Below, piece by piece: positions 17,279 to 25,997 of a stretch of DNA of 64,000 bases. How positions within the stretch are numbered: the stretch's first letter is position 1; each line of letters starts with the position of its first letter. Position numbers and translations under genes: made by a program. The notes under the pieces were generated by a model. That model ran no database searches. It saw nothing but the letters and a program-made list of their open reading frames with translations, and was not told the origin of the DNA. Origin of the DNA: Ornithinimicrobium faecis (GTDB lineage: Bacteria > Actinomycetota > Actinomycetes > Actinomycetales > Dermatophilaceae); contig NZ_CP099489.1 in assembly GCF_023923225.1 (NCBI RefSeq), forward strand, positions 682,001-746,000, read 5' to 3'.

Positions 17279-18955
17279 TCAGGTCGGTGAGGCGTCGAGC
17301 TCGGTCAGCTGCCCCTGCTCCATGCGCCACCGGCGGGTCGCGCGGACGGTGTCCAGCATCCGGCGGTCGTGCGTCACCAGCAGCAGCGTGCCGTCAAAGG
17401 ACTCGACCGCCTGCTCCAGCTGCTCGATGGCCGGCAGGTCGAGGTGGTTTGTTGGCTCGTCGAGGACCAGCAGGTTGACGCCGCGGGCCTGCAGGAGGGC
17501 CAGGGTGGCGCGGGTCCGCTCACCGGGGGACAGCGAGTCCGCCGACCGCGTGGCGTGCTCGCCGCCCAGCCCGAACTTGGCGAGCAGGGTGCGCACGTCG
17601 GCCTCGGACAAGTCCGGCACCAGCCTGCCGAACGCCCGCGGCAGCGGGTCGGGCACCTCGAAGAGTGTCCGGGCCTGGTCCACCTCGCCGATCTCGACGC
17701 CCGACCCCAGGGACGCGCGACCTCCGGCCGGTGGCGTGCGGCCGAGGAGGAGCCCCAGCAGCGTGGTCTTGCCGGAGCCGTTGGCGCCGGTGATCACGAT
17801 CCGGTCGCCGGCATCGACCTGCGCCGTGACCGGCCCGAGCGTGAAGTCACCGTGGTGCACGGTCGCCGCGTCGAGGGTGGCCACCACCGTGCCCGACCGC
17901 GGAGCCTGGGCGATCGACAGCTGCAGCTGCCACTCCTTGCGGGGCTCCTCGACGACCTCCAGTCGCTCGATGGCGCGCTCGCTCTGGCTGACCTTCGCCG
18001 CCTGCTTCTCCGAGCGCGCGGCCTTGGCTGCGATGATCGACTTGTCGCTGTCGCGCGCCTTCTTGCGGGCGTTGCGCACGCCCTTGTCCACCCACTGTTT
18101 CTGCATCTGGGCGCGCTGTTGCAGGGCCCCCAGCCGGTCGGCATACGCGTCATAGGCCCCTCGTGCGCGGCTGCGCGCGATCGCCCGCTCCGCCAGGAAG
18201 GCCTCGTAGCCTCCGTCGAAGACGCTGATCTGCCGCTGGGCCAGGTCGAGCTCGATGATGCCGGTGACGCACCGCGCCAGGAACTCGCGGTCGTGACTGA
18301 CGATCACCAACGGCGAGCGGGACTGGTGCACAAAGGTCTCCAGCCGCTCGAGGCCAGCCAGGTCGAGGTCGTTGGTCGGCTCGTCGAGCAGCACGACGTC
18401 ATAACGCTGCAGGAGCAGCGCGAGCAGGCCGACCCGCGCAGCCTCACCGCCGGACAGCGTCGTCAGGTGTGCGTCGAGTGGCACCTGCAGTCCGAGGTCG
18501 GCTGCCGCTGCGGGCAGGCGGTCATCGAGGTCGCCGCCGCCCAGGGCGAGCCAGCGGTCGAGCGCGGCGGTGTAACGGTCCGCGACGCTGGGCCCGCCCG
18601 CGGCGGAGCCGGGGTCGGACGCCATCGCCTCGGCGGCGGACTCCATCTCGGTTGCCGCTGCAGCCACGCCCGTGCGGCGGTGCACGAAGGTGCGGACGTC
18701 CTCGCCGGCGAGCCGCTCGGGCTCCTGCGCGAGATGGCCGACGGTGGCGTCGGGCGGGGACAGGATCGTGCGGCCACTCATCTCTGCCGACCCCGGCTGC
18801 CCGGCGAGGGCCGCCAGGAGCGTCGACTTGCCGGCTCCGTTGGCTCCGACGAGCCCCCAGACATCACCGGGTGCAATCGTGACGGACAGGTCCGTGAACA
18901 GTTGTCGGGCGCCGTGGGCTGCGCCGACGTCGACGACCTGCAGGGTGGCCGGCAC
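17279..18955 (-). CDS. ABC-F subfamily ATPase (ribosome-associated type)
   Basis: 558 residues with two nucleotide-binding domains and no membrane segments. Domain 1 has Walker A GANGAGKST, signature LSGGE and Walker B LLDEPTNDLD; domain 2 has GANGSGKTT, LSPGERTRA and LVLDEPTNHLD. Between them lies a long basic, charged linker (residues about 230-310) as in ABC-F proteins, which act on ribosomes in translation rescue or antibiotic protection. The GTG start at 18955 has AGGAG seven bases upstream. The gene is single. Which ABC-F branch it belongs to (EttA-like or resistance type) cannot be told by eye; the rather short linker gives no clear resistance signature. Confidence 0.9.
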   Translation of the reverse strand: MPATLQVVDVGAAHGARQLFTDLSVTIAPGDVWGLVGANGAGKSTLLAALAGQPGSAEMSGRTILSPPDATVGHLAQEPERLAGEDVRTFVHRRTGVAAAATEMESAAEAMASDPGSAAGGPSVADRYTAALDRWLALGGGDLDDRLPAAAADLGLQVPLDAHLTTLSGGEAARVGLLALLLQRYDVVLLDEPTNDLDLAGLERLETFVHQSRSPLVIVSHDREFLARCVTGIIELDLAQRQISVFDGGYEAFLAERAIARSRARGAYDAYADRLGALQQRAQMQKQWVDKGVRNARKKARDSDKSIIAAKAARSEKQAAKVSQSERAIERLEVVEEPRKEWQLQLSIAQAPRSGTVVATLDAATVHHGDFTLGPVTAQVDAGDRIVITGANGSGKTTLLGLLLGRTPPAGGRASLGSGVEIGEVDQARTLFEVPDPLPRAFGRLVPDLSEADVRTLLAKFGLGGEHATRSADSLSPGERTRATLALLQARGVNLLVLDEPTNHLDLPAIEQLEQAVESFDGTLLLVTHDRRMLDTVRATRRWRMEQGQLTELDASPT

Positions 18956-19119
18956 GAGGGCTCCTGATCTGTGGGTGGGCGGTGCGACGAGGCGCCGGAG
19001 AGGATGGACGCAGGATACGGTCCTGGTCTGGGGACGCTGTGACACCTGGCCAACTCGGCTGTCCCTCAGGGGAACCCGTCCTCGGGGGCTGCCCCACGGC
19101 ATACGGTTGGTGGGGTGAC

Positions 19120-20487
19120 TCAGCCCGCGACCAGGGTGCGGGCGAGCGCACTGTGCTCGGCGATCAGGGCTGGCACGTCCAGGTCCGCGATGGCGCCATC
19201 GATGACCCGCCATGCCCCGCCGACCATCACCCGGTCGGCCCGGTGCGCCCCGCACAGCAGCAGCGCGGCGAGGGGGTCATGGCTGCCGGAGAACTGCAGG
19301 CCGTCGAGCCGGAACATGGCCAGGTCCGCCTGCTGGCCGACGGCCAGGTCACCCACGTCACTGCGGCCCAGCGCCCGTGCCGAGCCCCTGGTGGCCCAGG
19401 TCAGGGCCCGCTCGGTGGTGACCTGTTCCGCGCCATAGCGCAGGCGCTGCAGATACATCGCCTGGCGCACCTCGAGGATCATGTTGGAGGCATCGTTGGA
19501 GGCCGAGCCGTCCACGCCGAGTCCCACGGGAGCGCCGGCGGCCTCGAGCTCCACGGCTCGGCAGATCCCGGAGGCAAGACGCATGTTGGAGGTTGGGCAG
19601 TGGGTCACCGCCGTGCCGGCCGCTCCGAGGCGGGCCACCTCCTCGTCGTTGAAGTGGATCCCGTGACCCAGCCAGGTCCGGTCGCTGAGCCAGCCCACCG
19701 AGTCCAGATAGTCGACCGTGCGCAGCCCGAAGCGCTCCAGGCAGAAGTCCTCCTCATCGATCGTCTCGGCGAGGTGGGTGTGCAGGCGCACGTCGTTGGT
19801 GGCAGCCAGTTGGGCCGTCTCGGACATGATCGAGGTGGTCACCGAGAAGGGGGAGCACGGGGCCAACGCGATCTGGATCATCGCTCCGGCTCCCCGCTCG
19901 TGATAGGTGTCGATGAGGCGCTGACAGTCGGCGAGGATGACGTCCGGGTCCTGCACGGTGGACTGTGGGGGGAGCCCGCCATCGGCCTCGCCAAGGGTCA
20001 TCGATCCACGGGTGAGGGTGGCGCGCATCCCCAGTGAGCGGGCCGCCTCGACCTGGATGTCGATCGAGTCCTCCATCCCGTCGGGGAACAGGTAGTGGTG
20101 GTCGGCGGCCGTGGTGCATCCGGAGAGCAGCAGCTCGGCCATCGCGACCTTCGTCGCGAGCTCCAGCGCGCGAGGAGTGAGTCGAGCCCACACGGGATAG
20201 AGGTTCACCAGCCACGGGAACAGGGGCACGTTGACGACGGGGGCCCAGGCCCTGGTGAGGGTTTGGTAGAAGTGGTGGTGGGTGTTGATGAGCCCGGGGA
20301 TGACCACGTGCTCGGAGGCGTCGAGCGTCGCGTCCGGGGTCGTGCCGGGCCGGGCGCCGGTGGGCACGAGCTCCAGGACGGTGCCGGTGTCAGTGTCGAC
20401 GACGACGCCGCCGGCAGCGCCGCCGTCGAGGTCGGCTGCTGTGCCGGTGAAGATGGCCTGCGGGTGGGAGAGCCAGAGAGAAGCCAC
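19120..20487 (-). CDS. Amidohydrolase, probable 8-oxoguanine deaminase
   Basis: 455 residues of the amidohydrolase superfamily. Metal-site residues are in NTHHHF, HTHLAET and GHGIHF, with the catalytic Asp in VDGSASND; the last motif with the long THHHF opening fits 8-oxoguanine deaminase and hydroxyatrazine-type ethylaminohydrolases. Conversion of 8-oxoguanine to urate would feed the urate oxidase encoded 3 kb away, which strengthens this reading. GTG at 20487 has GAAAGG seven bases upstream. The gene is divergent from malate synthase, sharing a 302-bp control region. Cytosolic, no signal peptide. Guanine or atrazine-type substrates remain possible. Confidence 0.8.
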   Translation of the reverse strand: MASLWLSHPQAIFTGTAADLDGGAAGGVVVDTDTGTVLELVPTGARPGTTPDATLDASEHVVIPGLINTHHHFYQTLTRAWAPVVNVPLFPWLVNLYPVWARLTPRALELATKVAMAELLLSGCTTAADHHYLFPDGMEDSIDIQVEAARSLGMRATLTRGSMTLGEADGGLPPQSTVQDPDVILADCQRLIDTYHERGAGAMIQIALAPCSPFSVTTSIMSETAQLAATNDVRLHTHLAETIDEEDFCLERFGLRTVDYLDSVGWLSDRTWLGHGIHFNDEEVARLGAAGTAVTHCPTSNMRLASGICRAVELEAAGAPVGLGVDGSASNDASNMILEVRQAMYLQRLRYGAEQVTTERALTWATRGSARALGRSDVGDLAVGQQADLAMFRLDGLQFSGSHDPLAALLLCGAHRADRVMVGGAWRVIDGAIADLDVPALIAEHSALARTLVAG

Positions 20488-20650
20488 GAGAGCGCCTTTC
20501 GTCCTGCGAAACGTCGGCGGTCACCGGGGCAGCGACCAGGCCGCCAGCTCAGTGAGGTCCTGTCTGCTGATCCAGGAGCCTGTCGCGCAGTCCGCGGACG
20601 GATGCGACAGGTGGCAGGAACCGTAGCACCGCGGTGCGGGCCGTGGCCAT

Positions 20651-20690
20651 GGTTGACGGCGATCGGTTGACGGCGATGGTTGACGGCGAT
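20651..20690. repeat. Three direct repeats of GGTTGACGGCGAT in the deaminase/malate synthase gap
   Basis: Copies at 20651-20663, 20665-20677 and 20678-20690, spaced 14 and 13 bp. Each contains TTGACG, which resembles a -35 element. They lie in the 302-bp region 20488-20789 between two divergent genes, about 100 bp upstream of malate synthase. The spacing is not one full helical turn multiple. They could be regulator-binding iterons or a slippage product. The rest of the gap holds the 15-bp inverted repeat at 20740 and nothing else I can name. Confidence 0.6.
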
Positions 20691-20739
20691 CTGTCGCTGG
20701 TGCAACGATGGTTCGAGATCCCATCATGAGGAATATGAA

Positions 20740-20754
20740 TTTCGCCAGATGGAA
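20740..20754. promoter_or_regulatory. 15-bp inverted repeat upstream of aceB (probable AllR-like operator, copy 1)
   Basis: TTTCGCCAGATGGAA has the form TTYC-N7-GRAA. The same form occurs at 22502 and 26872, all in promoters of this purine cluster. A weak -10 (TATGAA, 20734-20739) ends directly before it, so it would cover the transcription start of malate synthase, which is typical of repression. The IclR-type regulator encoded at 25998-26789 is the natural binder (inference). Confidence 0.6.
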
Positions 20755-20789
20755 TCAAGTCACTGATTGCCCTCGACGAAGGAGTCCCT

Positions 20790-22376
20790 ATGAGTGTCGT
20801 GTCCGGAGTTGAGATCACCGGTGACCTCCCCGACCGTGCCGAACGGGTGCTGACCGCGGCCGCGCTGGAACTGATCGCCAACCTGCACCGCCAGCTCGGT
20901 GCCCGTCGTCTGGAGCTCCTGGCCGCGCGCGCAGACCGGGTTCGCGCTCTCGAGGCGGGCGGCACGCTCGACTTCCTGCCGGAGACCGCCCACATCCGGG
21001 CCGACGAGTCCTGGCGAGTGGCCCCACCTGCCCCTGGTCTGCTGGACCGTCGGGTGGAGATCACTGGCCCCACGGACCAGAAGATGACGATCAACGCCCT
21101 GAACTCTGGCGCCAAGGTGTGGTTGGCCGATCAGGAGGATGCCAACACGCCGCACTGGGCATCCGTGATCGGCGGTCAGCTCAACCTGCTGGACGCGATC
21201 GAGCGCACCATCGACTACACGGCCGAGACCGGCAAGTCCTATGCCCTCAAACCGGATGACGAGCTGGCCACGATCGTTGTGCGCCCACGCGGCTGGCACC
21301 TGCCGGAGAAGCACATCACGGTCGATGGCGAGATCGTGTCCGGATCGTTGGTGGACTTTGCGCTCTATCTGGCGACGGCCGGGCTGCGGCAGATCGACAA
21401 GGGCCTCGGGCCCTACTTCTATCTGCCCAAGATGGAGTCGCACCTCGAGGCGCGTCTGTGGAATGACGCGTTCGTCATCGCCCAGGACGCACTGGGCATC
21501 CCCCAGGGGACCATCCGCGCCACCGTGCTCATCGAGACCTATCCCGCGGCGTTTGAGATGGAGGAGATCCTCTATGAGCTCCGCGAGCACTCGGCCGGTC
21601 TGAATGCCGGGCGCTGGGACTACATGTTCTCGGTCATCAAGTCGTTCCGGACGCGGGGTGCGGAGTTCCTGCTCCCTGACCGCAACTCGGTGACGATGAC
21701 CGTGCCCTTCATGCAGGCCTACTCCGAGCTGTTGGTGCAGACCTGCCACCGGCGTGGGGCGCACGCCATCGGCGGGATGGCCGCCTTCATCCCCTCGCGC
21801 GACCCGGAGGTCAACGAGGCGGCGTTCGAGAAGGTCCGCGCGGACAAGGCGCGCGAGGTGAACCAGGGTTTTGATGGGTCGTGGGTGGCCCACCCCGGCA
21901 TGGTGGAGCTGTGCGCGGAGGTCTTCACTGGTGTCCTCGGCGATGCTCCACACCAGATCGAGGTCACTCGGGACGACGTGGACGTCAGCGCGGCCGACCT
22001 GCTGAACGTTTCTGCGACACCGGGGGACGTCACGGAGCAGGGGCTGCGCTCAAACATCTCGGTGGGCATCCAGTATCTGCAGTCGTGGCTTGCCGGGGTG
22101 GGAGCAGTGGCGATCAATGACCTCATGGAGGATGCGGCCACTGCCGAGATCTCCCGATCCCAGGTGTGGCAGTGGTTGCACAACGACATCACCCTGGCTG
22201 ACACCGGTGAGCGCGTCACCCGTGACCTGATTGACCGTCTCGTGACGGAGGAGGTCGCCGCGCTCGACGGTGATCCGGACGATTATGCGGAGGCGCGCCG
22301 GACCTTTCTGGACGTGGCTGTCGCCGACGACTACGCCGACTTCCTCACCCTGCCCGCCTACGAGCGCATGCCCTGA
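20790..22376 (+). CDS. aceB: Malate synthase A
   Basis: 528 residues, the length of the A isoform. The malate synthase signature is seen as LNAGRWDYMFSVIK near residue 272, with Glu and Asp ligands of Mg in the following TIM-barrel strands. It condenses glyoxylate with acetyl-CoA to malate. In this setting the glyoxylate would come from ureidoglycolate made by allantoinase and allantoicase downstream, rather than from isocitrate lyase. GAAGGAG lies 5-6 bases before the ATG. A TTYC-N7-GRAA operator-like site is 35 bp upstream. In Streptomyces coelicolor an equivalent aceB1 is known to be controlled by AllR together with the allantoin genes, matching this arrangement. Confidence 0.95.
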   Translation: MSVVSGVEITGDLPDRAERVLTAAALELIANLHRQLGARRLELLAARADRVRALEAGGTLDFLPETAHIRADESWRVAPPAPGLLDRRVEITGPTDQKMTINALNSGAKVWLADQEDANTPHWASVIGGQLNLLDAIERTIDYTAETGKSYALKPDDELATIVVRPRGWHLPEKHITVDGEIVSGSLVDFALYLATAGLRQIDKGLGPYFYLPKMESHLEARLWNDAFVIAQDALGIPQGTIRATVLIETYPAAFEMEEILYELREHSAGLNAGRWDYMFSVIKSFRTRGAEFLLPDRNSVTMTVPFMQAYSELLVQTCHRRGAHAIGGMAAFIPSRDPEVNEAAFEKVRADKAREVNQGFDGSWVAHPGMVELCAEVFTGVLGDAPHQIEVTRDDVDVSAADLLNVSATPGDVTEQGLRSNISVGIQYLQSWLAGVGAVAINDLMEDAATAEISRSQVWQWLHNDITLADTGERVTRDLIDRLVTEEVAALDGDPDDYAEARRTFLDVAVADDYADFLTLPAYERMP

Positions 22377-22453
22377 CGATGCGGCCGCACATGCCCTTCG
22401 TGGCGAACCGCGCCCTGGGGTCGGCCCCGGAGGGCTGCTGCCCCCCGGAGTGC

Positions 22454-22482
22454 TTGACAGCCTCCGGGTCGGCTAGTAACTT
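22454..22482 (+). promoter_or_regulatory. Sigma70-type promoter of the uraD-uraH-uricase-permease operon
   Basis: TTGACA at 22454-22459, 17-bp spacer, TAACTT at 22477-22482. This is the best-matching housekeeping promoter in the window. Transcription would start near 22489, about 57 bases before the uraD ATG, and the operator-like repeat at 22502-22516 lies just downstream of the start. Confidence 0.65.
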
Positions 22483-22501
22483 GCGTTCAGCAAAAGTTGG
22501 A

Positions 22502-22516
22502 TTCCGACATGTGGAA
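22502..22516. promoter_or_regulatory. 15-bp inverted repeat in the uraD leader (probable AllR-like operator, copy 2)
   Basis: TTCCGACATGTGGAA follows the TTYC-N7-GRAA pattern shared with the sites at 20740 and 26872. It begins about 13 bases after the expected transcription start, a position fitting a roadblock-type repressor. Confidence 0.6.
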
Positions 22517-22545
22517 GTTCACCGAGAAGAATCAGGCACACAGCA

Positions 22546-23046
22546 ATGACGCTTGCCGAGTTCAATGAGGCGCCGCACGAGCAGGCACTGGCCCAGTTGC
22601 GTGCCTGCGCGGACGTGGAGCGTTGGGCCGTGGCTGTGACGGAGGGGCGGCCCTACGGCAGCGTGGCGGAGGCGCTCGAGGCCGCCCGCACCGGCGCCAA
22701 CCCCTGGACCGATGAGGAGATCGACGCGGCCCTCGCTCGCCACCCGAGGATCGGTGAGCGGGCCCACGGTCCCGGGGCCGACGCCTCCATGTCCCGCCGG
22801 GAGCAGTCCGGGCTGGACCCCGATGCCCAGGTGCAGGAGCGTCTGCGCGCGGGCAACGTGGCCTATGAGGAGCGGTTCGGGCACGTGTTCCTGATCCGGG
22901 CTGCTGGCCGGAGCGCCGACCAGATCCTCGCGGCCCTCGACGAGCGACTCACCCACACCCCCGAGACCGAGCGGCGCATTGCCGCAGAGCAGCTCCGCGA
23001 GATCGCTGTGCTGCGCCTGGAAGCCATCCTGGAGGGAACATCCTGA
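22546..23046 (+). CDS. uraD: OHCU decarboxylase (2-oxo-4-hydroxy-4-carboxy-5-ureidoimidazoline decarboxylase)
   Basis: 166 residues. The HPRIGE motif holds the catalytic His, and MSRREQSGLD is the second conserved element of the family. The enzyme decarboxylates OHCU to S-allantoin, the last of the three steps from urate to allantoin. The stop TGA overlaps the start of the hydroxyisourate hydrolase gene (TGATG), so the two are translationally coupled, and the urate oxidase gene follows after one more base: all three urate-to-allantoin enzymes are in one operon, written in reverse order of the pathway. A strong promoter and operator-like site lie upstream. Confidence 0.93.
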   Translation: MTLAEFNEAPHEQALAQLRACADVERWAVAVTEGRPYGSVAEALEAARTGANPWTDEEIDAALARHPRIGERAHGPGADASMSRREQSGLDPDAQVQERLRAGNVAYEERFGHVFLIRAAGRSADQILAALDERLTHTPETERRIAAEQLREIAVLRLEAILEGTS

Positions 23047-23396
23047 TGTCCCACATCACCACCCACGTCCTCGACACTGCAGTCGGCCGCCCTGCCGCGG
23101 GTCTTGACGTGGTCCTGCAAGTCGAGTCCTCCGGGGAGCCGGCCGGGCCCCGGTGGGTTGAGGTTGCCACCGGCACCACCGACGCCGACGGCCGCATCAC
23201 CGACCTGGGGCCGGATTCCCTGTCCGAGGGCACCTACCGACTCACCTTTGCCACCGCGGACTATTTCGATGCCCAGGGCGTCGACGCGTTCTATCCGGAG
23301 GTCACCGTGGCCTTCCGAGTGACCAGTGCCGATCAGCACTACCACGTGCCGGTGTTGCTGAGTCCATTCGCCTACTCCACCTACCGAGGGAGCTGA
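23046..23396 (+). CDS. uraH: 5-hydroxyisourate hydrolase (transthyretin-like)
   Basis: 116 residues, the standard length. HVLDTAVGRPAAGLDV at the N-terminus and the C-terminal YSTYRGS signature identify the family. It opens 5-hydroxyisourate, the unstable product of urate oxidase, to OHCU, the substrate of the preceding gene's enzyme. Conserved His in HVLD and the terminal YRGS make up the active site between subunits of the tetramer. Coupled at both ends: the start overlaps the uraD stop and the stop is one base from the urate oxidase ATG. Confidence 0.95.
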   Translation: MSHITTHVLDTAVGRPAAGLDVVLQVESSGEPAGPRWVEVATGTTDADGRITDLGPDSLSEGTYRLTFATADYFDAQGVDAFYPEVTVAFRVTSADQHYHVPVLLSPFAYSTYRGS

Positions 23397-23397
23397 C

Positions 23398-24312
23398 ATG
23401 CCCACCACCAGCACGACCAGTGACATCGCCATCCTGGGCGAGAATCAGTATGGCAAGGCCGAGGTCCGACTGGTCCGCATCGAGCGGGAGACCCCGCGTC
23501 ACGAGATCACCGACCTCAACGTGTCCTCGCAGTTGCGGGGCGACCTCGACGCCATCCACACCGAGGGTGACAACGCGCACTGTGTGGCCACCGACTCCCA
23601 GAAGAACACCGTCTACTCCCTGGCCCGAGACGGCGTCGGCACCCCGGAGGAGTTCGCGCTCCGACTGGGCGAGCACTTCACCTCCACCTACGGCTGGATC
23701 ACTGGTGGGCGCTGGGAGATCGAGAAATACACCTGGGTGCGGATCCCCACCTCAGACGGCGAGCACGACCACTCGTTCGTGCGCGGTGGCACCGAGGTCC
23801 GCACCGCGGTCGTGCAGCGCGACGGGGACGAGGTCTTCGTCGTGGCCGGACTGCAGGACCTCACCGTGCTGAAGTCCACTGCGTCCGAGTTTGTCGGCTT
23901 CACCCGCGACTCCTACACCACCCTGCCGGAGGCGACGGACCGGATCCTGGCCACCGACGTGAAGGCGCGGTGGCGCTACACCCGCACGGACCTGGACTTC
24001 GACGCCGTCTTTGACGATGTCCGTCGCATCATGCTGGAACAGTTCGCCACGCAGCACTCATATGCGCTGCAGCAGACGCTCTATCAGATGGGGGTGGCGG
24101 TCCTGGAAGAACACCCAGAGATCGCCGAGCTCAAGTTCTCGATGCCCAACAAGCACCACTTCCTGGTCGATCTGAGCCCCTTCGGTCAGGACAACCCGAA
24201 CGTCGTCTTCTTTGCAGCAGACCGCCCGTACGGGCTGATCGAGGCCACCGTCCAGCGCAAGGACGCACAGCCCGAACCGCGCGCCTGGGCCACGGTCACC
24301 GGCTTCTGCTGA
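23398..24312 (+). CDS. Urate oxidase (uricase)
   Basis: 304 residues, typical cofactor-free uricase. Conserved elements: YGKAEVRLVRIER at the start with the catalytic Lys, the TEGDNAHCVATDSQKNT region with the catalytic Thr, and the C-terminal NKHHFLVDLSPFGQDNPN with the active-site His. It oxidises urate to 5-hydroxyisourate with O2, giving H2O2. It has no peroxisomal or secretion signal and acts in the cytosol. The nearest relatives by motif are bacterial uricases used with UraH and UraD, which are co-transcribed here. A small GC hairpin (24338-24353) lies between its stop and the permease gene and may lower downstream expression. Confidence 0.95.
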   Translation: MPTTSTTSDIAILGENQYGKAEVRLVRIERETPRHEITDLNVSSQLRGDLDAIHTEGDNAHCVATDSQKNTVYSLARDGVGTPEEFALRLGEHFTSTYGWITGGRWEIEKYTWVRIPTSDGEHDHSFVRGGTEVRTAVVQRDGDEVFVVAGLQDLTVLKSTASEFVGFTRDSYTTLPEATDRILATDVKARWRYTRTDLDFDAVFDDVRRIMLEQFATQHSYALQQTLYQMGVAVLEEHPEIAELKFSMPNKHHFLVDLSPFGQDNPNVVFFAADRPYGLIEATVQRKDAQPEPRAWATVTGFC

Positions 24313-24418
24313 GGGGCACTTCACAGGACCGCAACAAGCCCCCCGCCCGGGGCGCGAAGGACCACATCTCGGCAACGGCCCACCAGGGCCCCCCAACTCA
24401 AAGGTGAGTGTGAACGTC

Positions 24419-25984
24419 ATGGCGGCAAGCGACTCCACCAGATCCACCAACCCCGCTCGGCCCGAGGACGAACGTCTGCCGATTGGCACGTCATTCGCCT
24501 ATGGCCTCCAACACGTCCTGACCATGTATGGCGGCATCATCGCGGTGCCCCTCATCATTGGGGGCGCGGCCGGGGTGACGCCCGAGGAGATCGGGCTCCT
24601 GATCGCCTCCTGCCTGTTCATCGGTGGTTTGGCGACCATCCTGCAGTCCTTCGGCGTCCCCTTCTTCGGGTCTCAGTTGCCCCTTGTGCAGGGCGTCTCC
24701 TTCGCGGGTGTGGCCACCATGTTGGCGATCCTGGACAGCGGCGGCGGCCTGACCGACGTCTTCGGTGCCGTGATCGTCGCCTCGCTGATCGGACTGCTGA
24801 TCGCGCCCTTCTTCGCTCAGATCATTCGATTCTTCCCACCGGTGGTGACCGGCGTGGTGATCACGACCATCGGCCTCACGCTGATGCCGGTCGCCGCTAA
24901 CTGGGCGATGGGTGGCAACAACACCGCGGACGACTACGGCAGCATGGCCAACGTCGGACTGGCCGGGCTCACTCTCGCCATCGTGCTCGTGCTGTCCAAG
25001 GTGAACAGTGCCGCCATCTCCCGGCTGTCCATCCTGCTCGCCATCGTGCTGGGCACCATCGTGGCTGCGGTGCTCGGCATGGCGGACTTCTCGCAGGTGA
25101 CCGAGGGCTCGTTGGTCGCCTTCCCGACGCCGTTCGCGTTCGGTTGGCCCACCTTCGACGTTGCGGCCATCGTGTCCATGTTCATCGTGATCATCGTGAC
25201 GATGACGGAGACGACCGCGGACATTCTCGCCGTCGGTGAGATCGTCAAGACCAAGGTGAAGTCCCGCCGGATCGCGGACGGCCTCCGGGCGGACATGCTG
25301 TCCTCCGCGGTGGCTCCGGTGTTCAACTCGTTCCCACAGACGGCCTTTGCCCAGAACGTGGGCCTGGTCGCGATCACCGGTGTGAAGAGCCGGTTCGTGG
25401 TCTCCGCCGGTGGCGTGATCCTCGTGGTGCTCGGGCTGTTCCCTGTGGTCGGCCGACTCGTCGCGGCGATCCCGACCCCGGTGCTCGGTGGCGCTGGAGT
25501 GGTGCTGTTCGGCACAGTGGCTGCGGCGGGAATCCGCACCCTGGCGAAGGTCAAGTACGAGAACAACATGAACCTGATCATCGTGGCCGTGTCCCTGGGG
25601 TTCGGGCTCGTTCCCGTGGTCCAGCCGACCTTCTATGACGCGTTCCCGGACTGGTTCACGATCATCTTCCACTCCGGGATCAGCTCGGCCGCCCTCATGG
25701 CCGTGGTGTTGAACATCGTGTTCAACCACATCCAGGCGGGCAACACCGAGCAGTCCTCGGTGTTCGTGGAGGGCACCGAGCTGCGCCTGTTGAAGCGCGT
25801 CGAGCTCGAGGCGCTGCATGACGGCGACACGATGGTGGACGGCAAGCTCATCGACGCGGACGGTGAGGAGGTTCCCGTGGTCGACGATGGCGACTACGAC
25901 GATGTGGTGCGCAAGGTCGAGGCCGGCGAGATCACGAGCCGGGACGAGCTCAAGAGGTCCTATGGAGCGAACGGTCAGGACTGA
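24419..25984 (+). CDS. NCS2-family uracil/xanthine (urate) permease
   Basis: 521 residues with about 12-14 membrane segments. The NCS2 signature QTAFAQNVGLVAITGVKSR occurs near residue 305, and the acidic residue in TMTETTADILAVGE matches the substrate-binding helix. It probably takes up xanthine or urate by proton symport, since the gene follows urate oxidase. ATG at 24419 was chosen because AAGGTGAG is positioned 9 bases upstream; a GTG at 24404 would add five residues. The hydrophilic acidic C-terminus (about 85 residues) is longer than in many relatives. It ends 13 bp from the convergent iclR gene. Confidence 0.92.
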   Translation: MAASDSTRSTNPARPEDERLPIGTSFAYGLQHVLTMYGGIIAVPLIIGGAAGVTPEEIGLLIASCLFIGGLATILQSFGVPFFGSQLPLVQGVSFAGVATMLAILDSGGGLTDVFGAVIVASLIGLLIAPFFAQIIRFFPPVVTGVVITTIGLTLMPVAANWAMGGNNTADDYGSMANVGLAGLTLAIVLVLSKVNSAAISRLSILLAIVLGTIVAAVLGMADFSQVTEGSLVAFPTPFAFGWPTFDVAAIVSMFIVIIVTMTETTADILAVGEIVKTKVKSRRIADGLRADMLSSAVAPVFNSFPQTAFAQNVGLVAITGVKSRFVVSAGGVILVVLGLFPVVGRLVAAIPTPVLGGAGVVLFGTVAAAGIRTLAKVKYENNMNLIIVAVSLGFGLVPVVQPTFYDAFPDWFTIIFHSGISSAALMAVVLNIVFNHIQAGNTEQSSVFVEGTELRLLKRVELEALHDGDTMVDGKLIDADGEEVPVVDDGDYDDVVRKVEAGEITSRDELKRSYGANGQD

Positions 25985-25997
25985 TCCGGTCCTCAGA

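Noticed and set aside
19098-19438. + strand frame starting at 19115 behind TACGGT with 7-base spacing (leaderless-looking)
   Set aside because: It is antisense to the deaminase gene and its translation is low-complexity; the motif match is probably chance or the GGCATACGG word.
24338-24353. GCCCC/GGGGC hairpin between uricase and permease genes as a true terminator
   Set aside because: A 5-bp stem without T-run is too weak; noted only as a possible attenuator.
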